DNA from: Sphingomonas lacusdianchii | GTDB taxonomy: Bacteria > Pseudomonadota > Alphaproteobacteria > Sphingomonadales > Sphingomonadaceae | Assembly: GCF_022664395.1 (NCBI RefSeq) | Contig: NZ_JAKRET010000001.1 | Span: 1-64,000 of the forward strand | DNA length: 64,000 nucleotides | Direction of reading: 5' to 3' | In this document: piece after piece, positions 35,945-44,104 of the stretch | Layout: every line of letters starts with the position of its first letter | How positions within the stretch are numbered: position 1 is the stretch's first letter | Position numbers and translations under genes: made by a program | Notes under the pieces: generated by a model | The model's database searches: none | What the model was told of the DNA's origin: nothing | What the model saw: the letters and a program-made list of their open reading frames with translations, nothing else

Positions 35945-37216
35945 TTACAGCTTGACGACGTTGTTCGAAACGAACGCCGGCATCGGATCGAGCTCGATAT
36001 ACATCGACTCCATCGGTTCGTCGTCGGTCAGGACGGTCTCGCCATTGCCGAAGCCGTTGAACGCGGTGCGCATGGCCGAGCCATAGGCGCCGAGCATTCC
36101 GATCTCGAAATAATCGCCGCTGCGCGTATCGGCCGGCAGCGGGAACGGGCCCTGCATCTGGTCGATATCGTCGCAGGTCGGACCCCAGAAGCTGAAGTCC
36201 ATGTCGCGCGCGTCCGATTCCGGCTGCCGCAGCAGCTGCACCGGATATTTCCAGCCGATATGCGCCGCATCGAACAACGAGCCATAGGCGCCGTCGTTGA
36301 TGAACAGCTCCGACCCGCGGCGATGTTCGACGCGGACGACGACCGATGCGTATTCGGCGCAGAGCGACCGGCCCGGTTCGGCCCAGAGTTCGGCCGAATA
36401 GCTGATCGGCAGGCTTTCGAACGCGCGGTGGATCGTTTCGAAGAAACGCTCCAGCGGCGGCGGGGTCATGCCCGGATAGCGCGACGGGAAGCCGCCACCG
36501 ACGTCGATGACGTCGACGGTGACGCCGGCATCGACGATCGCACCACGAACCCGCTCCATCGCGTTGCTATAGGCATCGGGCGACATGGTCTGGCTACCGA
36601 CATGGAAGCAGATGCCCAGCGCATCGGCGACCTGACGCGTGGCGATCAGCAGTTCCCTGGCTTCACCCGGACCAACGCCGAACTTCGAGCCGAGCGACAG
36701 CTTCGCATATTCGGACGACACGCGCATCCGCACGCACAGGGTCAGATCGGTCGCGCCATCGGTGGCGGCGACGATCTTTTCCAGCTCGTCCATGCTGTCG
36801 AGCGAGAAGGTACGCACGCCATGGTCGAAATAGGCCTCGGCAATCGCTTCCGGCGCCTTGATCGGGTGCATGAAATGGCAGGTCGCTTCCGGCAGCGTCG
36901 CCTTCACCAGACGAGCCTCGCCGATCGACGCGGTGTCATAGTGGACGATGCCGTTGTCCCACAGGACACGCAGCAGGTCGGGCGACGGATTCGCCTTTAC
37001 CGCATACATCGAGCGCCCCGGAAACTTCTCCACGAAGAATCGGGCTGCGCGCGCGGCGGCGTGCGGGCGAACGACCGTTACCGGTTCGACCGGTCGGCGC
37101 TCTGCGATGTCGATCCCGCGCTCGAACGAGGAGTCACGGGCGATAAAGGGGGCAGCTAGCCCCAGCGCGCTATGGTGCTCGGCCAATTCAAGGGACCTCC
37201 AATTGCCTTTCGGCAT
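35945..37216 (-). CDS. ornithine/lysine decarboxylase-like (fold III PLP enzyme)
   Basis: A 423-aa eukaryotic-type ornithine decarboxylase relative. The PLP lysine is K74 in MYAVKANPSPD, with FHVGSQT, VIDVGGGFPSRYP and WAEPGRSLCAE, and the catalytic Cys in FWGPTCDDID. It should make putrescine (or cadaverine) for the adjacent synthase. The first ~40 residues are not typical, so a later start cannot be excluded, though no better ribosome site was seen. It diverges from the threonine-dehydratase-like gene across 110 bases. Confidence 0.87.
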   Translation of the reverse strand: MPKGNWRSLELAEHHSALGLAAPFIARDSSFERGIDIAERRPVEPVTVVRPHAAARAARFFVEKFPGRSMYAVKANPSPDLLRVLWDNGIVHYDTASIGEARLVKATLPEATCHFMHPIKAPEAIAEAYFDHGVRTFSLDSMDELEKIVAATDGATDLTLCVRMRVSSEYAKLSLGSKFGVGPGEARELLIATRQVADALGICFHVGSQTMSPDAYSNAMERVRGAIVDAGVTVDVIDVGGGFPSRYPGMTPPPLERFFETIHRAFESLPISYSAELWAEPGRSLCAEYASVVVRVEHRRGSELFINDGAYGSLFDAAHIGWKYPVQLLRQPESDARDMDFSFWGPTCDDIDQMQGPFPLPADTRSGDYFEIGMLGAYGSAMRTAFNGFGNGETVLTDDEPMESMYIELDPMPAFVSNNVVKL

Positions 37217-37326
37217 ACGGTGACAAAAAGCTGCCTTGCGGTTGGAAGTCCCATGGGGCAGCGGAGGCGCGATCTATGACCCACAAACCTTGATGTAAAG
37301 TGTTTGTGCGGCGGAAAGTGCAATTT

Positions 37327-38289
37327 ATGACGATTATGCGACAACCCACCCGTGCCGGCGTCCGCGATGCGGCGGCGAAGATGGCGGAAATCCTTCCATA
37401 TTCCCCGTTGATGATACGCGAAATCAATGGCTTGCCGGTTGCTTTGAAGATGGAGTCCCTGCAACCCATCGGCGCGTTCAAATTGCGCGGGGCATGGCAC
37501 CGCCTGACCGCGCTGAGCGACGAATCGCGGCTGCGCGGCGTCGTCGCCTTCTCGTCGGGCAATCATGCGCAGGGCGTCGCATGGGCGGCGAAGCGGCTGG
37601 GTATGCCGGCGACCATCGTCATGCCCGCCGACGCGCCGGAGACGAAGCTGCGGGCAACGATGGCGCTGGGCGCGGAGGTCGTGCGCTACGACCGGGCGAC
37701 CGAGAGCCGCGAAAAGATCGCCGCCCATCTGGCCCATGCGCGCGGTGCGACGCTGGTGCCGAGCTTCGACGATGCGTGGGTGATTGAGGGGCAGGGTTCG
37801 GCCGGGATCGAAGCGGCGGAGCAGATGGCCGCCGCCGGGTTGCCGCAACCGTCGCGCGCGATCGTGCCTTGCGGTGGCGGCGGCCTTTCGGCGGGGATCG
37901 CGCTGGCGCTGCCCGATGCCGAGATCGTGACGGTCGAACCCGAAGGATGGGACGATATGCGCCGCAGCCTCGAAGCCGGTTGGATCGAACCGGTCGGCGA
38001 TGCGCCGCCCCCTACCGCCTGCGACGCGCTACAGACGACGCGCGTGGCGGAGCGGACCTTCGACGTGCTGTCGCGACGCGGCGCTACCGGGGTGGCGGTC
38101 AGCGAGGCGGAAATCGCCGATGCGCAACGATGGGCCGCGCGACACTTGCGGGCCGTGGTCGAGCCGGGCGGCGCGGTGGCGTTGGCGGCGGTCCTGTCGC
38201 GCCGGGTGACGGTCGAGCCGGGCACGCTGGTGCTGGTGTCCGGCGGCAATGTAGATCCCGTCGCCTATGGCAAGGTCATTGCCGCGTGA
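37327..38289 (+). CDS. threonine/serine dehydratase-like PLP enzyme
   Basis: A 320-aa fold-type II PLP protein. The Schiff-base lysine is K52 in GAFKLRGAW. SSGNHAQGVAWAAK binds the substrate carboxylate, PCGGGGLSAGIA the phosphate, and VSGGNVDP closes the site. There is no C-terminal ACT regulatory domain, so it is the short, catabolic or serine-racemase-like form. The exact substrate (threonine or serine) is not determined. The ATG at 37327 was chosen over one at 37300. The stop overlaps a small membrane-protein gene (GTGA). Confidence 0.85.
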   Translation: MTIMRQPTRAGVRDAAAKMAEILPYSPLMIREINGLPVALKMESLQPIGAFKLRGAWHRLTALSDESRLRGVVAFSSGNHAQGVAWAAKRLGMPATIVMPADAPETKLRATMALGAEVVRYDRATESREKIAAHLAHARGATLVPSFDDAWVIEGQGSAGIEAAEQMAAAGLPQPSRAIVPCGGGGLSAGIALALPDAEIVTVEPEGWDDMRRSLEAGWIEPVGDAPPPTACDALQTTRVAERTFDVLSRRGATGVAVSEAEIADAQRWAARHLRAVVEPGGAVALAAVLSRRVTVEPGTLVLVSGGNVDPVAYGKVIAA

Positions 38290-38453
38290 CGGAGGATCCC
38301 GCGGGAACGCTGCTCGCCGTGCTGATGCTCGTTGCCATCCTGCTGATCGTGTTCGGGGTCAGGATGATCGGGCGGGGGGAGCGGCGCAACGGTTGGCTGA
38401 TGCTGGCGTGCGCCGTCGTGATGGTCGGGAATGTCGCGATCTGGACCGTTTAG
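38286..38453 (+). CDS. small two-helix membrane protein
   Basis: A 55-aa protein with two hydrophobic helices (LLAVLMLVAILLIVFGV and GWLMLACAVVMVGNVAIW) separated by a basic loop, IGRGERRN. Start is GTG at 38286 overlapping the dehydratase stop, so translation is probably coupled. The positive loop predicts a hairpin with the loop in the cytoplasm. No function known. Confidence 0.55.
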   Translation: MTEDPAGTLLAVLMLVAILLIVFGVRMIGRGERRNGWLMLACAVVMVGNVAIWTV

Positions 38454-38456
38454 CCG

Positions 38457-38684
38457 TTAGTCGCGTTGCGGCGACATGCGATAGCTACGCTGGTCGAGCG
38501 CCTGCCCTGCATTGGCGGCGTTTTGCGTGTCGATCTGCATCCATTCCGCCTTGGTGCGGCAAACCGGACGCGCCATGATCGAACCGGTCGTCACCTCGCG
38601 ACGGCAGATCTTCTTCTCGGGCTTCGGGGTTTCGGCAGCGGGCGCGGTCTGGCTCGCAGCGACAAGTAGCAGCGTGAACAACAT
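38457..38684 (-). CDS. small secreted hypothetical protein
   Basis: A 75-aa protein. A signal peptide (MLFTLLLVAASQTAPAA) is followed by KKICRREVTTGSIM and VCRTKAEWMQ, a pattern with two Cys that could form a disulfide in the periplasm. The C-terminus is polar. It looks like a conserved sphingomonad secreted family of unknown role. It stands alone, convergent with the small membrane gene and separated from it by only three bases. Confidence 0.6.
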   Translation of the reverse strand: MLFTLLLVAASQTAPAAETPKPEKKICRREVTTGSIMARPVCRTKAEWMQIDTQNAANAGQALDQRSYRMSPQRD

Positions 38685-38855
38685 AGTGCGGCAGTCCTGT
38701 AACGGAGCATTGACAGCATCCTATGGTGTTCAAGCAATATGACAAGCATGAATGCCCGGCGCGGCGGAACCACGTCGTCGGTCGGCGTGGGTGCTCCGCC
38801 GGGCGGGCTGTCTCGCAAGGCGCGGGTTAGCGGTGCTAATCCGCTGCAGCGAGCC

Positions 38856-39512
38856 TCACTTGATCGGCGAGTTCGGGTCCAGCCGCATGTCCAGATACTT
38901 GTCCACGCTGCCCATCAGTTCGGGCATCTCGTTCTGGAAGAAGTGGTTGGCGCCGGGAATGGTGTCGTGATGAATGGTGATGTGACGCTGGGTCCGCAGC
39001 TTGTCGACCAGCTTCTGCGTCGCGGCGGGGGTGACGACCTCGTCAGCATCGCCCTGGATGATGATGCCCGATGACGGGCACGGCGCGAGGAAGGTGAAGT
39101 CGTACATGTTCGCCGGGGGCGCGATCGAGATGAAGCCGCGGATTTCCGGACGGCGCATCAACAGCTGCATGCCGATCCACGCGCCGAAGCTGACCCCGGC
39201 GATCCACGTGGTCTGGGCTTCGGGGTGGAAGCTTTGCACCCAGTCGAGCGCCGAGGCGGCGTCCGACAATTCGCCGACGCCATTGTCGAACGTGCCCTGG
39301 CTCTTGCCGACGCCGCGGAAGTTGAAGCGCAGCGTCGCGAAGCCGCGGCGCTGGAACGTCTTGTAGAGTTCCTGGACGATGCGATTGTTCATCGTGCCTC
39401 CCGACGACGGGTGCGGGTGCAGGATCATCGCGACGGGCGCGCGGGGGCGTGGAGCGGGGGCGAAACGGCCCTCCAGTCGACCTTCGGGACCGGGGAAGAT
39501 GACTTCGGGCAT
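38856..39512 (-). CDS. alpha/beta hydrolase
   Basis: A 218-aa serine hydrolase of the short type (dienelactone-hydrolase-like, often annotated as a predicted hydrolase near Fe-S genes). LHPHPSSGGTMNN forms the oxyanion region, GVSFGAW holds the nucleophile Ser, QGDADEVV the Asp and GANHFF the His. No signal peptide, so cytoplasmic. Substrate unknown. The ATG at 39512 has AGGA upstream. It diverges from the cysteine desulfurase operon across 86 bases, which may hold a shared regulatory region. Confidence 0.85.
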   Translation of the reverse strand: MPEVIFPGPEGRLEGRFAPAPRPRAPVAMILHPHPSSGGTMNNRIVQELYKTFQRRGFATLRFNFRGVGKSQGTFDNGVGELSDAASALDWVQSFHPEAQTTWIAGVSFGAWIGMQLLMRRPEIRGFISIAPPANMYDFTFLAPCPSSGIIIQGDADEVVTPAATQKLVDKLRTQRHITIHHDTIPGANHFFQNEMPELMGSVDKYLDMRLDPNSPIK

Positions 39513-39598
39513 GGGACGTCCTGCTAACAAATGGGCGCGGCAATGGCGCGGAATGGGATCGCGGCTATATAGGCGTACCCATTCGGAACGGAAGTGTT

Positions 39599-40654
39599 TT
39601 GACGACCCGCATCTATCTCGACCATGCCGCGACCACCCCGATCCTTCCGCAAGCGGCGGCCGCCGTCGCCGAGGGCATGGCGTGCTGGGCCAATCCGTCG
39701 AGCCCCCATGCCGAGGGGCGCGCGGCGCGGCGAATTCTGGAGGACGCGCGCGGCCGGATCGCGAAGGCGCTGGGTTGGGATGGCGAAGTCATCCTGACCA
39801 GCGGGGCGAGCGAGGCGCTAGCGATCGGGCTGGGCCGGGCAAAGCGGACGCGACGACTGGTGTCGGCGGTGGAGCATGACGCGGTGTTCCGGGCGGCACC
39901 GGGCGCGGACGTGTTGCCGATCGTCAAAGGGGAGCCGGACGAGGACGCGCTGGCCCAATACCTAGCCGCCGACCCGCCGCCGGTCGTCGCGGTGCAGGCG
40001 ATCAATTCGGAAACCGGCACGATGCTGCTGCCCTACGCCAGCAATCCGGCGATCGCGATGGTGCGGGATGCGGGTGGGCTGGTGCTGGTCGATGCGTCGC
40101 AGGCGGCGGGGAAGTATGTGCTGGCCGACGCCGACATGATCGTGGTGTCGGCGCACAAGCTGGGCGGACCGCCCGGGATCGGCGCGCTGTTGCTCCGCGA
40201 CTATGCGATGGTCGCTCCCGATGGTGGGCAGGAATCGGGCTATCGTGGCGGGACCGAGAATTTGCCGGGGGTGCTGGGTTTTGCCGCCGCGCTGGAGGCG
40301 GGAGGGCTGGAGTGCTGGGCGACCAGCATCGACGAGCGCTTGCGCTTCAAGGACCGGTTGTGCGAGGCGGGCGAGGTGATCCAGCCCGGCGTGCAATGCT
40401 CGCACATCTTCGCGGTCGCGCATGCGACGCTGCTGGCGGCGGCGCAACTGATCCGGCTCGATGCGATGGGCTTCGCGGTATCGGCGGGGAGCGCCTGTTC
40501 GTCGGGGACCCTGAAACGCAGCCGGGCGCTGGCGGCATTTGGCATACCCGGCGAGGTCGCGGACCGGACGATACGGGTCAGCCTCGGCTGGTCGACGACG
40601 ACGGACGAACTCGACCGTTTTGCCGATGCCTATGCGGGACTGGGGCGGCGATGA
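39599..40654 (+). CDS. cysteine desulfurase (first of two)
   Basis: A 351-aa class V aminotransferase. YLDHAATTP at the N-terminus, the His in AVEHDAVF, the PLP lysine K187 in SAHKLGGPPG and the sulfur-accepting C300 in SAGSACSSG are all present, so it should release sulfur from cysteine as a persulfide for Fe-S cluster or other thio-cofactor synthesis. The start is a TTG at 39599. It overlaps the next desulfurase by four bases (ATGA-type coupling). The two proteins are only distantly alike. Confidence 0.88.
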   Translation: MTTRIYLDHAATTPILPQAAAAVAEGMACWANPSSPHAEGRAARRILEDARGRIAKALGWDGEVILTSGASEALAIGLGRAKRTRRLVSAVEHDAVFRAAPGADVLPIVKGEPDEDALAQYLAADPPPVVAVQAINSETGTMLLPYASNPAIAMVRDAGGLVLVDASQAAGKYVLADADMIVVSAHKLGGPPGIGALLLRDYAMVAPDGGQESGYRGGTENLPGVLGFAAALEAGGLECWATSIDERLRFKDRLCEAGEVIQPGVQCSHIFAVAHATLLAAAQLIRLDAMGFAVSAGSACSSGTLKRSRALAAFGIPGEVADRTIRVSLGWSTTTDELDRFADAYAGLGRR

Positions 40655-41757
40655 CCTATCTCGATTATCAGGCGACGACGCCGCTCGCGCCACAGGCGTT
40701 CGACGCGATGGTGCCGTGGCTTCGCGACCATCATGCCAATCCGCACTCGCCGCACCGCGAAGGGCGGCGGGCGAGGGCGGCGGTCGAGGTCGCCCGGGCG
40801 CAGGTGCTGGCAGCGTTGGCACCGCAGGAGGACGGGCGGCTGTTCTTCACCAGCGGCGCGACCGAAGCGGCGAACTGGGCGCTTGCCGGCACCTTCGAAC
40901 GCGCGGGTTCCGCCAGGCCGAAAGTGGTGACGATCGCGACCGAGCATAGCTGCGTGCTCGACACCGTTCGGGCGCTGGTGGCGCGCGGGGCGGAGGTGGT
41001 GGTGCTGCCGGTTGGTACGGACGGTCTGGTCGATCGCGGCGCGGCGATGGCCGCGATCGACGAGCGGACGGCACTGGTCGCGGCGATGCTGGTCAATAAT
41101 GAAATCGGGGTGGTGCAGCCGATCGCATGGCTAGGCGAGCTGGCCCGGTCGGTCGGGGCGGTGATGGTCTGCGATGCCGTACAGGGCTGGGGACGGGTCG
41201 CGTTGCCGGTCGCCGCCTGCGACCTCATCGCGGTGTCGGCGCACAAGGTCTATGGGCCGAAGGGGATTGGGGCGTTGTGGGTCCGCGCCGGGTCGGAGCC
41301 GGCGGCGATCCTCCACGGTGGCGGACAGGAGGGCGCCTTGCGATCGGGTACGCTCAGCCCGGCCCTGTGCGCCGGCTTCGGAGCAGCGGCAGCGTTGCTG
41401 GCGCAGGATGATCCGTCCCATATCGAGACATTGTGGGCCGCCGCGCGCGAGACCCTGTCGGCAACTAACTGGATATTGAATGGCGATGCCGAGGCGCGGT
41501 GGCGCGGCAATCTGAACGTGCGGATGGACGGGTTGGATGTGGCGCGGTTGATGAGCGAATGTCGTGACATCGCCTTTTCCGCCGGGTCGGCCTGCGCGAG
41601 CGGGTCGGGGCGGACCAGCCATGTGCTGCGCGCGATCGGGTTGAGCGATGCGCAGGCGAAGAATGCGATTCGTGTCGGGTTCGGACGGTACACGACCAAA
41701 GAGGAACTGGTGCAGGCGGTGCAGACGATCGATCGCGCGGCGCGGGGGCAACGATGA
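40651..41757 (+). CDS. cysteine desulfurase (second of two)
   Basis: A 368-aa IscS/NifS-like enzyme. YLDYQATTPLAP, TEHSCVLD with His99, the PLP lysine K199 in SAHKVYGPKGIG and the persulfide C315 in SAGSACASGSG are in place. It shares the operon with another desulfurase and with a ferredoxin that overlaps its stop, so the set looks like a compact Fe-S or sulfur-transfer unit. The presence of two complete active sites suggests partner-specific roles or a heterodimer rather than decay. Confidence 0.9.
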   Translation: MTYLDYQATTPLAPQAFDAMVPWLRDHHANPHSPHREGRRARAAVEVARAQVLAALAPQEDGRLFFTSGATEAANWALAGTFERAGSARPKVVTIATEHSCVLDTVRALVARGAEVVVLPVGTDGLVDRGAAMAAIDERTALVAAMLVNNEIGVVQPIAWLGELARSVGAVMVCDAVQGWGRVALPVAACDLIAVSAHKVYGPKGIGALWVRAGSEPAAILHGGGQEGALRSGTLSPALCAGFGAAAALLAQDDPSHIETLWAAARETLSATNWILNGDAEARWRGNLNVRMDGLDVARLMSECRDIAFSAGSACASGSGRTSHVLRAIGLSDAQAKNAIRVGFGRYTTKEELVQAVQTIDRAARGQR

Positions 41758-42080
41758 TCGTCCGCTTTGTTCGCTCCGAGGGGAGTGTCGAGGAAGTGCG
41801 CGGTGCGGCCGGCGACCGGCTGCTCGATCTGGCGCAGGCCTATGATCTGCCGTTGGAGGGGACTTGTGGTGGACAGATGGCCTGTTCGACCTGTCACGTC
41901 ATCGTCGATCCGGTCGACGCACCGCGCCTGCCCGCCGCGAGCGAGGAAGAGGAAGATATGCTCGATTTCGCCGAAGGGGCGGTCGCGACGAGCCGCTTGG
42001 CGTGTCAGATCGTGCTGGACGAATCGCTCGATGGCCTGACGGTGCGGGTGCCGGCATCGGCGCGCGACGCGCGGCGGTAA
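41754..42080 (+). CDS. [2Fe-2S] ferredoxin
   Basis: A 108-aa adrenodoxin-type ferredoxin. The cluster ligands are C38, C44, C47 (GTCGGQMACSTC) and C84 (SRLACQI). The acidic ASEEEEDMLDF segment is the usual partner-docking helix. It probably supplies electrons for Fe-S cluster assembly, given the cysteine desulfurases encoded immediately upstream and overlapping by four bases. Its last 76 bases overlap the convergent DUF2809 gene. Confidence 0.93.
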   Translation: MIVRFVRSEGSVEEVRGAAGDRLLDLAQAYDLPLEGTCGGQMACSTCHVIVDPVDAPRLPAASEEEEDMLDFAEGAVATSRLACQIVLDESLDGLTVRVPASARDARR

Positions 42081-42430
42081 CGCTCGATGAGCAGCACCGC
42101 GACCGCGCCGCTCGCATAGGCGATGAAGTCCTTCGGATCGAATCCGTTGCCGAGGATCATGCGCGCAAAACGGTTGTGGTCGAGGCCGACAGCCCGGAGC
42201 AGCCGGAAATATTGGCCGAACTCGATCGCCACGGCGACGGCGAAGGCGACCAGCGTCGCTGGCACCACCGGCAACCGCGTCACCGCACGAAGGCCGGCAT
42301 AGACCAGCACCACCGCCAGCGCGTCGCCGACATAGGGGCGGACGATCGGATCGTTCAGGAACAACGCGATGGCCAGTTCGATCGCCAGCAGCGCGATGGT
42401 AAGCGCGGCATAGCCTTTGTGCAGTCGCAT
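42005..42430 (-). CDS. DUF2809-family membrane protein
   Basis: A 141-aa integral membrane protein with four hydrophobic helices. The motifs ALFLNDPIVRPYVGDALAVV and IEFGQYF, then RMILGNGFDPKDFIAYASG, match the DUF2809 family (VanZ-like fold). Its function is unknown. The C-terminal 25 residues are polar and are encoded on the strand opposite to the ferredoxin 3' end, an unusual 76-base convergent overlap. The start at 42430 matches the first helix. Confidence 0.78.
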   Translation of the reverse strand: MRLHKGYAALTIALLAIELAIALFLNDPIVRPYVGDALAVVLVYAGLRAVTRLPVVPATLVAFAVAVAIEFGQYFRLLRAVGLDHNRFARMILGNGFDPKDFIAYASGAVAVLLIERYRRASRADAGTRTVRPSSDSSSTI

Positions 42431-42523
42431 GAACGCTCCCCCCGAAGTGCGACGGCCATGGCGTGCGACGGATACCGACGCAAGCGCTTGCCCCGGTGCG
42501 GCACCACCGCCTAAAGACCCGCG

Positions 42524-43975
42524 ATGACCGTGAACGTCGATATGGGGACGGACCCGGCGGGCAAGACCGTTCCCCTTGATCTCGAAGAATTGTTGGCGAC
42601 GCGATTGCTGGTGCAGGGCAATTCGGGTTCGGGAAAGTCGCATCTTCTCCGCCGCCTGCTCGAACGCAGCGCCGGCCATGTCCAGCAGGTTGTGATCGAT
42701 CCCGAAGGGGATTTCGTGACGCTGGCCGGGGCCTATGGCCATGTCGTCATCGAGGCGGCCGACCATAGCGAACGCGAGGTCGCCAAATTCGCGACGCGCG
42801 CGCGCGAGCATCGCGCGTCGGTGGTACTGAGCCTCGAAGGGCTGGAGGCCGAGGGGCAGATGAAGTGCGCCGCGTCGTTCCTCAACGCGCTGTTCGATGC
42901 GCCGCGCGAGCATTGGTATCCCGCGCTGGTCGTCGTCGACGAAGCGCAGCTGTTCGCGCCGGCGGGCGGGGGCGAGGTGGTCGAGGAGGTGCGCCGCGCG
43001 TCGCTGTCGGCGATGACCAACCTGATGTGTCGCGGTCGCAAGCGCGGCCTGGCCGGCGTCATCGCGACGCAGCGTCTGGCGAAGCTGGCCAAGAACGTCG
43101 CGGCCGAAGCATCGAACTTCCTGATGGGCCGCACCTTCCTCGATATCGATATGGCGCGCGCCGCCGACCTGCTGGGCATGGAGCGGCGGCAGGCAGAGGC
43201 GATCCGCGATCTGCAACGCGGCCATTTCCTTGCGCTTGGACCGGCGGTGTCACGGCGACCGCTATCGATCAAGATCGGGCCGGTGCAAACCTCCGCCCGC
43301 AGTGGCAGCCCCAAGCTGACCCCGCTGCCGACCGCGCCGGTGGCGGATATCAAGGACCTGTTGCTGGCCCCGGTCGAGGCGATGCTGCCGCTGGGCCCCC
43401 CGATCCGGCATGTCGCACCGCCCGAAGCGGTCGAGGCGGCGATCGCGGCGCCGGTACGATCCGGCGCGGCACCGGATTTGCCCGAACGATCGGCCGATGA
43501 GACCGACACGATCGTCGCCGACGTGTTGCGGGCGCTGGTCGAGGATGAGGGGGATCAGCCGCGCGCGGCGGCGGTGCTCTATCAGGATTTCGACGTGCGC
43601 TGCCGCATGGTCGGTCTGCCGCGTCCGCCGCTCGACCTGCCGGCATTCACCCGGCGGCTGGCGTGCGCGCGGGCGGGCATTTTCGAAGCACCCGACGACG
43701 AATGGGCGCAGGCACTGGCGATCGCCGATGTGCTGCCCGACGATATGCTCGGCGCGTTCATGCTGATCGCCCGGGCGGCGCGGGAAGGGCGGCCATGCCC
43801 CAGCGATGCCGAGATCGCGCGGACCTATGGCACCAGTTCGCTCGGCCGGGTGAAGCGGCTGCTGGCGTATATCGAGGGGCGCGAGTTGCTGGTGTGCCGG
43901 ATCGACCTGGCCGGCAAGCGCTCGATCGCGTTGCCGCATCTGGGGTGGACGACCGAGGCGGCGGAGGCGGCTTGA
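42524..43975 (+). CDS. HerA-like ATP-binding protein
   Basis: A 483-aa protein of the DUF87/HerA-FtsK superfamily. Walker A is GNSGSGKSH (residues 32-40), Walker B ALVVVDEAQLF, and GVIATQRLAKLAKNV forms the sensor. The C-terminal ~200 residues contain a proline-rich linker and a winged-helix-like end (IARTYGTSSLGRVKRLLAYIEGRELL). Such proteins are DNA-translocating motors in repair, but no NurA nuclease partner is adjacent. No good ribosome site precedes the ATG. Stand-alone gene. Confidence 0.78.
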   Translation: MTVNVDMGTDPAGKTVPLDLEELLATRLLVQGNSGSGKSHLLRRLLERSAGHVQQVVIDPEGDFVTLAGAYGHVVIEAADHSEREVAKFATRAREHRASVVLSLEGLEAEGQMKCAASFLNALFDAPREHWYPALVVVDEAQLFAPAGGGEVVEEVRRASLSAMTNLMCRGRKRGLAGVIATQRLAKLAKNVAAEASNFLMGRTFLDIDMARAADLLGMERRQAEAIRDLQRGHFLALGPAVSRRPLSIKIGPVQTSARSGSPKLTPLPTAPVADIKDLLLAPVEAMLPLGPPIRHVAPPEAVEAAIAAPVRSGAAPDLPERSADETDTIVADVLRALVEDEGDQPRAAAVLYQDFDVRCRMVGLPRPPLDLPAFTRRLACARAGIFEAPDDEWAQALAIADVLPDDMLGAFMLIARAAREGRPCPSDAEIARTYGTSSLGRVKRLLAYIEGRELLVCRIDLAGKRSIALPHLGWTTEAAEAA

Positions 43976-44104
43976 ATCCTCCCCGGACCGGGGAGGGGGA
44001 CCAGCCGCAGGCTGGTGGAGGGGGGTATCCGCAAACGGTCCGCTTGTGGCGCCCCCCCTCCACCACCGCTTCGCGGCGGTCCCCCTCCCCGTGCCGGGGA
44101 GGAT
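43976..44104. repeat. palindromic intergenic repeat, copy B
   Basis: It starts AATCCTCCCCGGACCGGGGA and ends CCCCGTGCCGGGGAGGAT, with GGTGGAGGGGG mirrored by CCCCCTCCACC inside. It fills the whole gap between the HerA-like stop and the stop of the convergent aminopeptidase gene, so it may serve as terminator for both. Related copies: 13901-14034 and 45522-45649. Confidence 0.88.
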
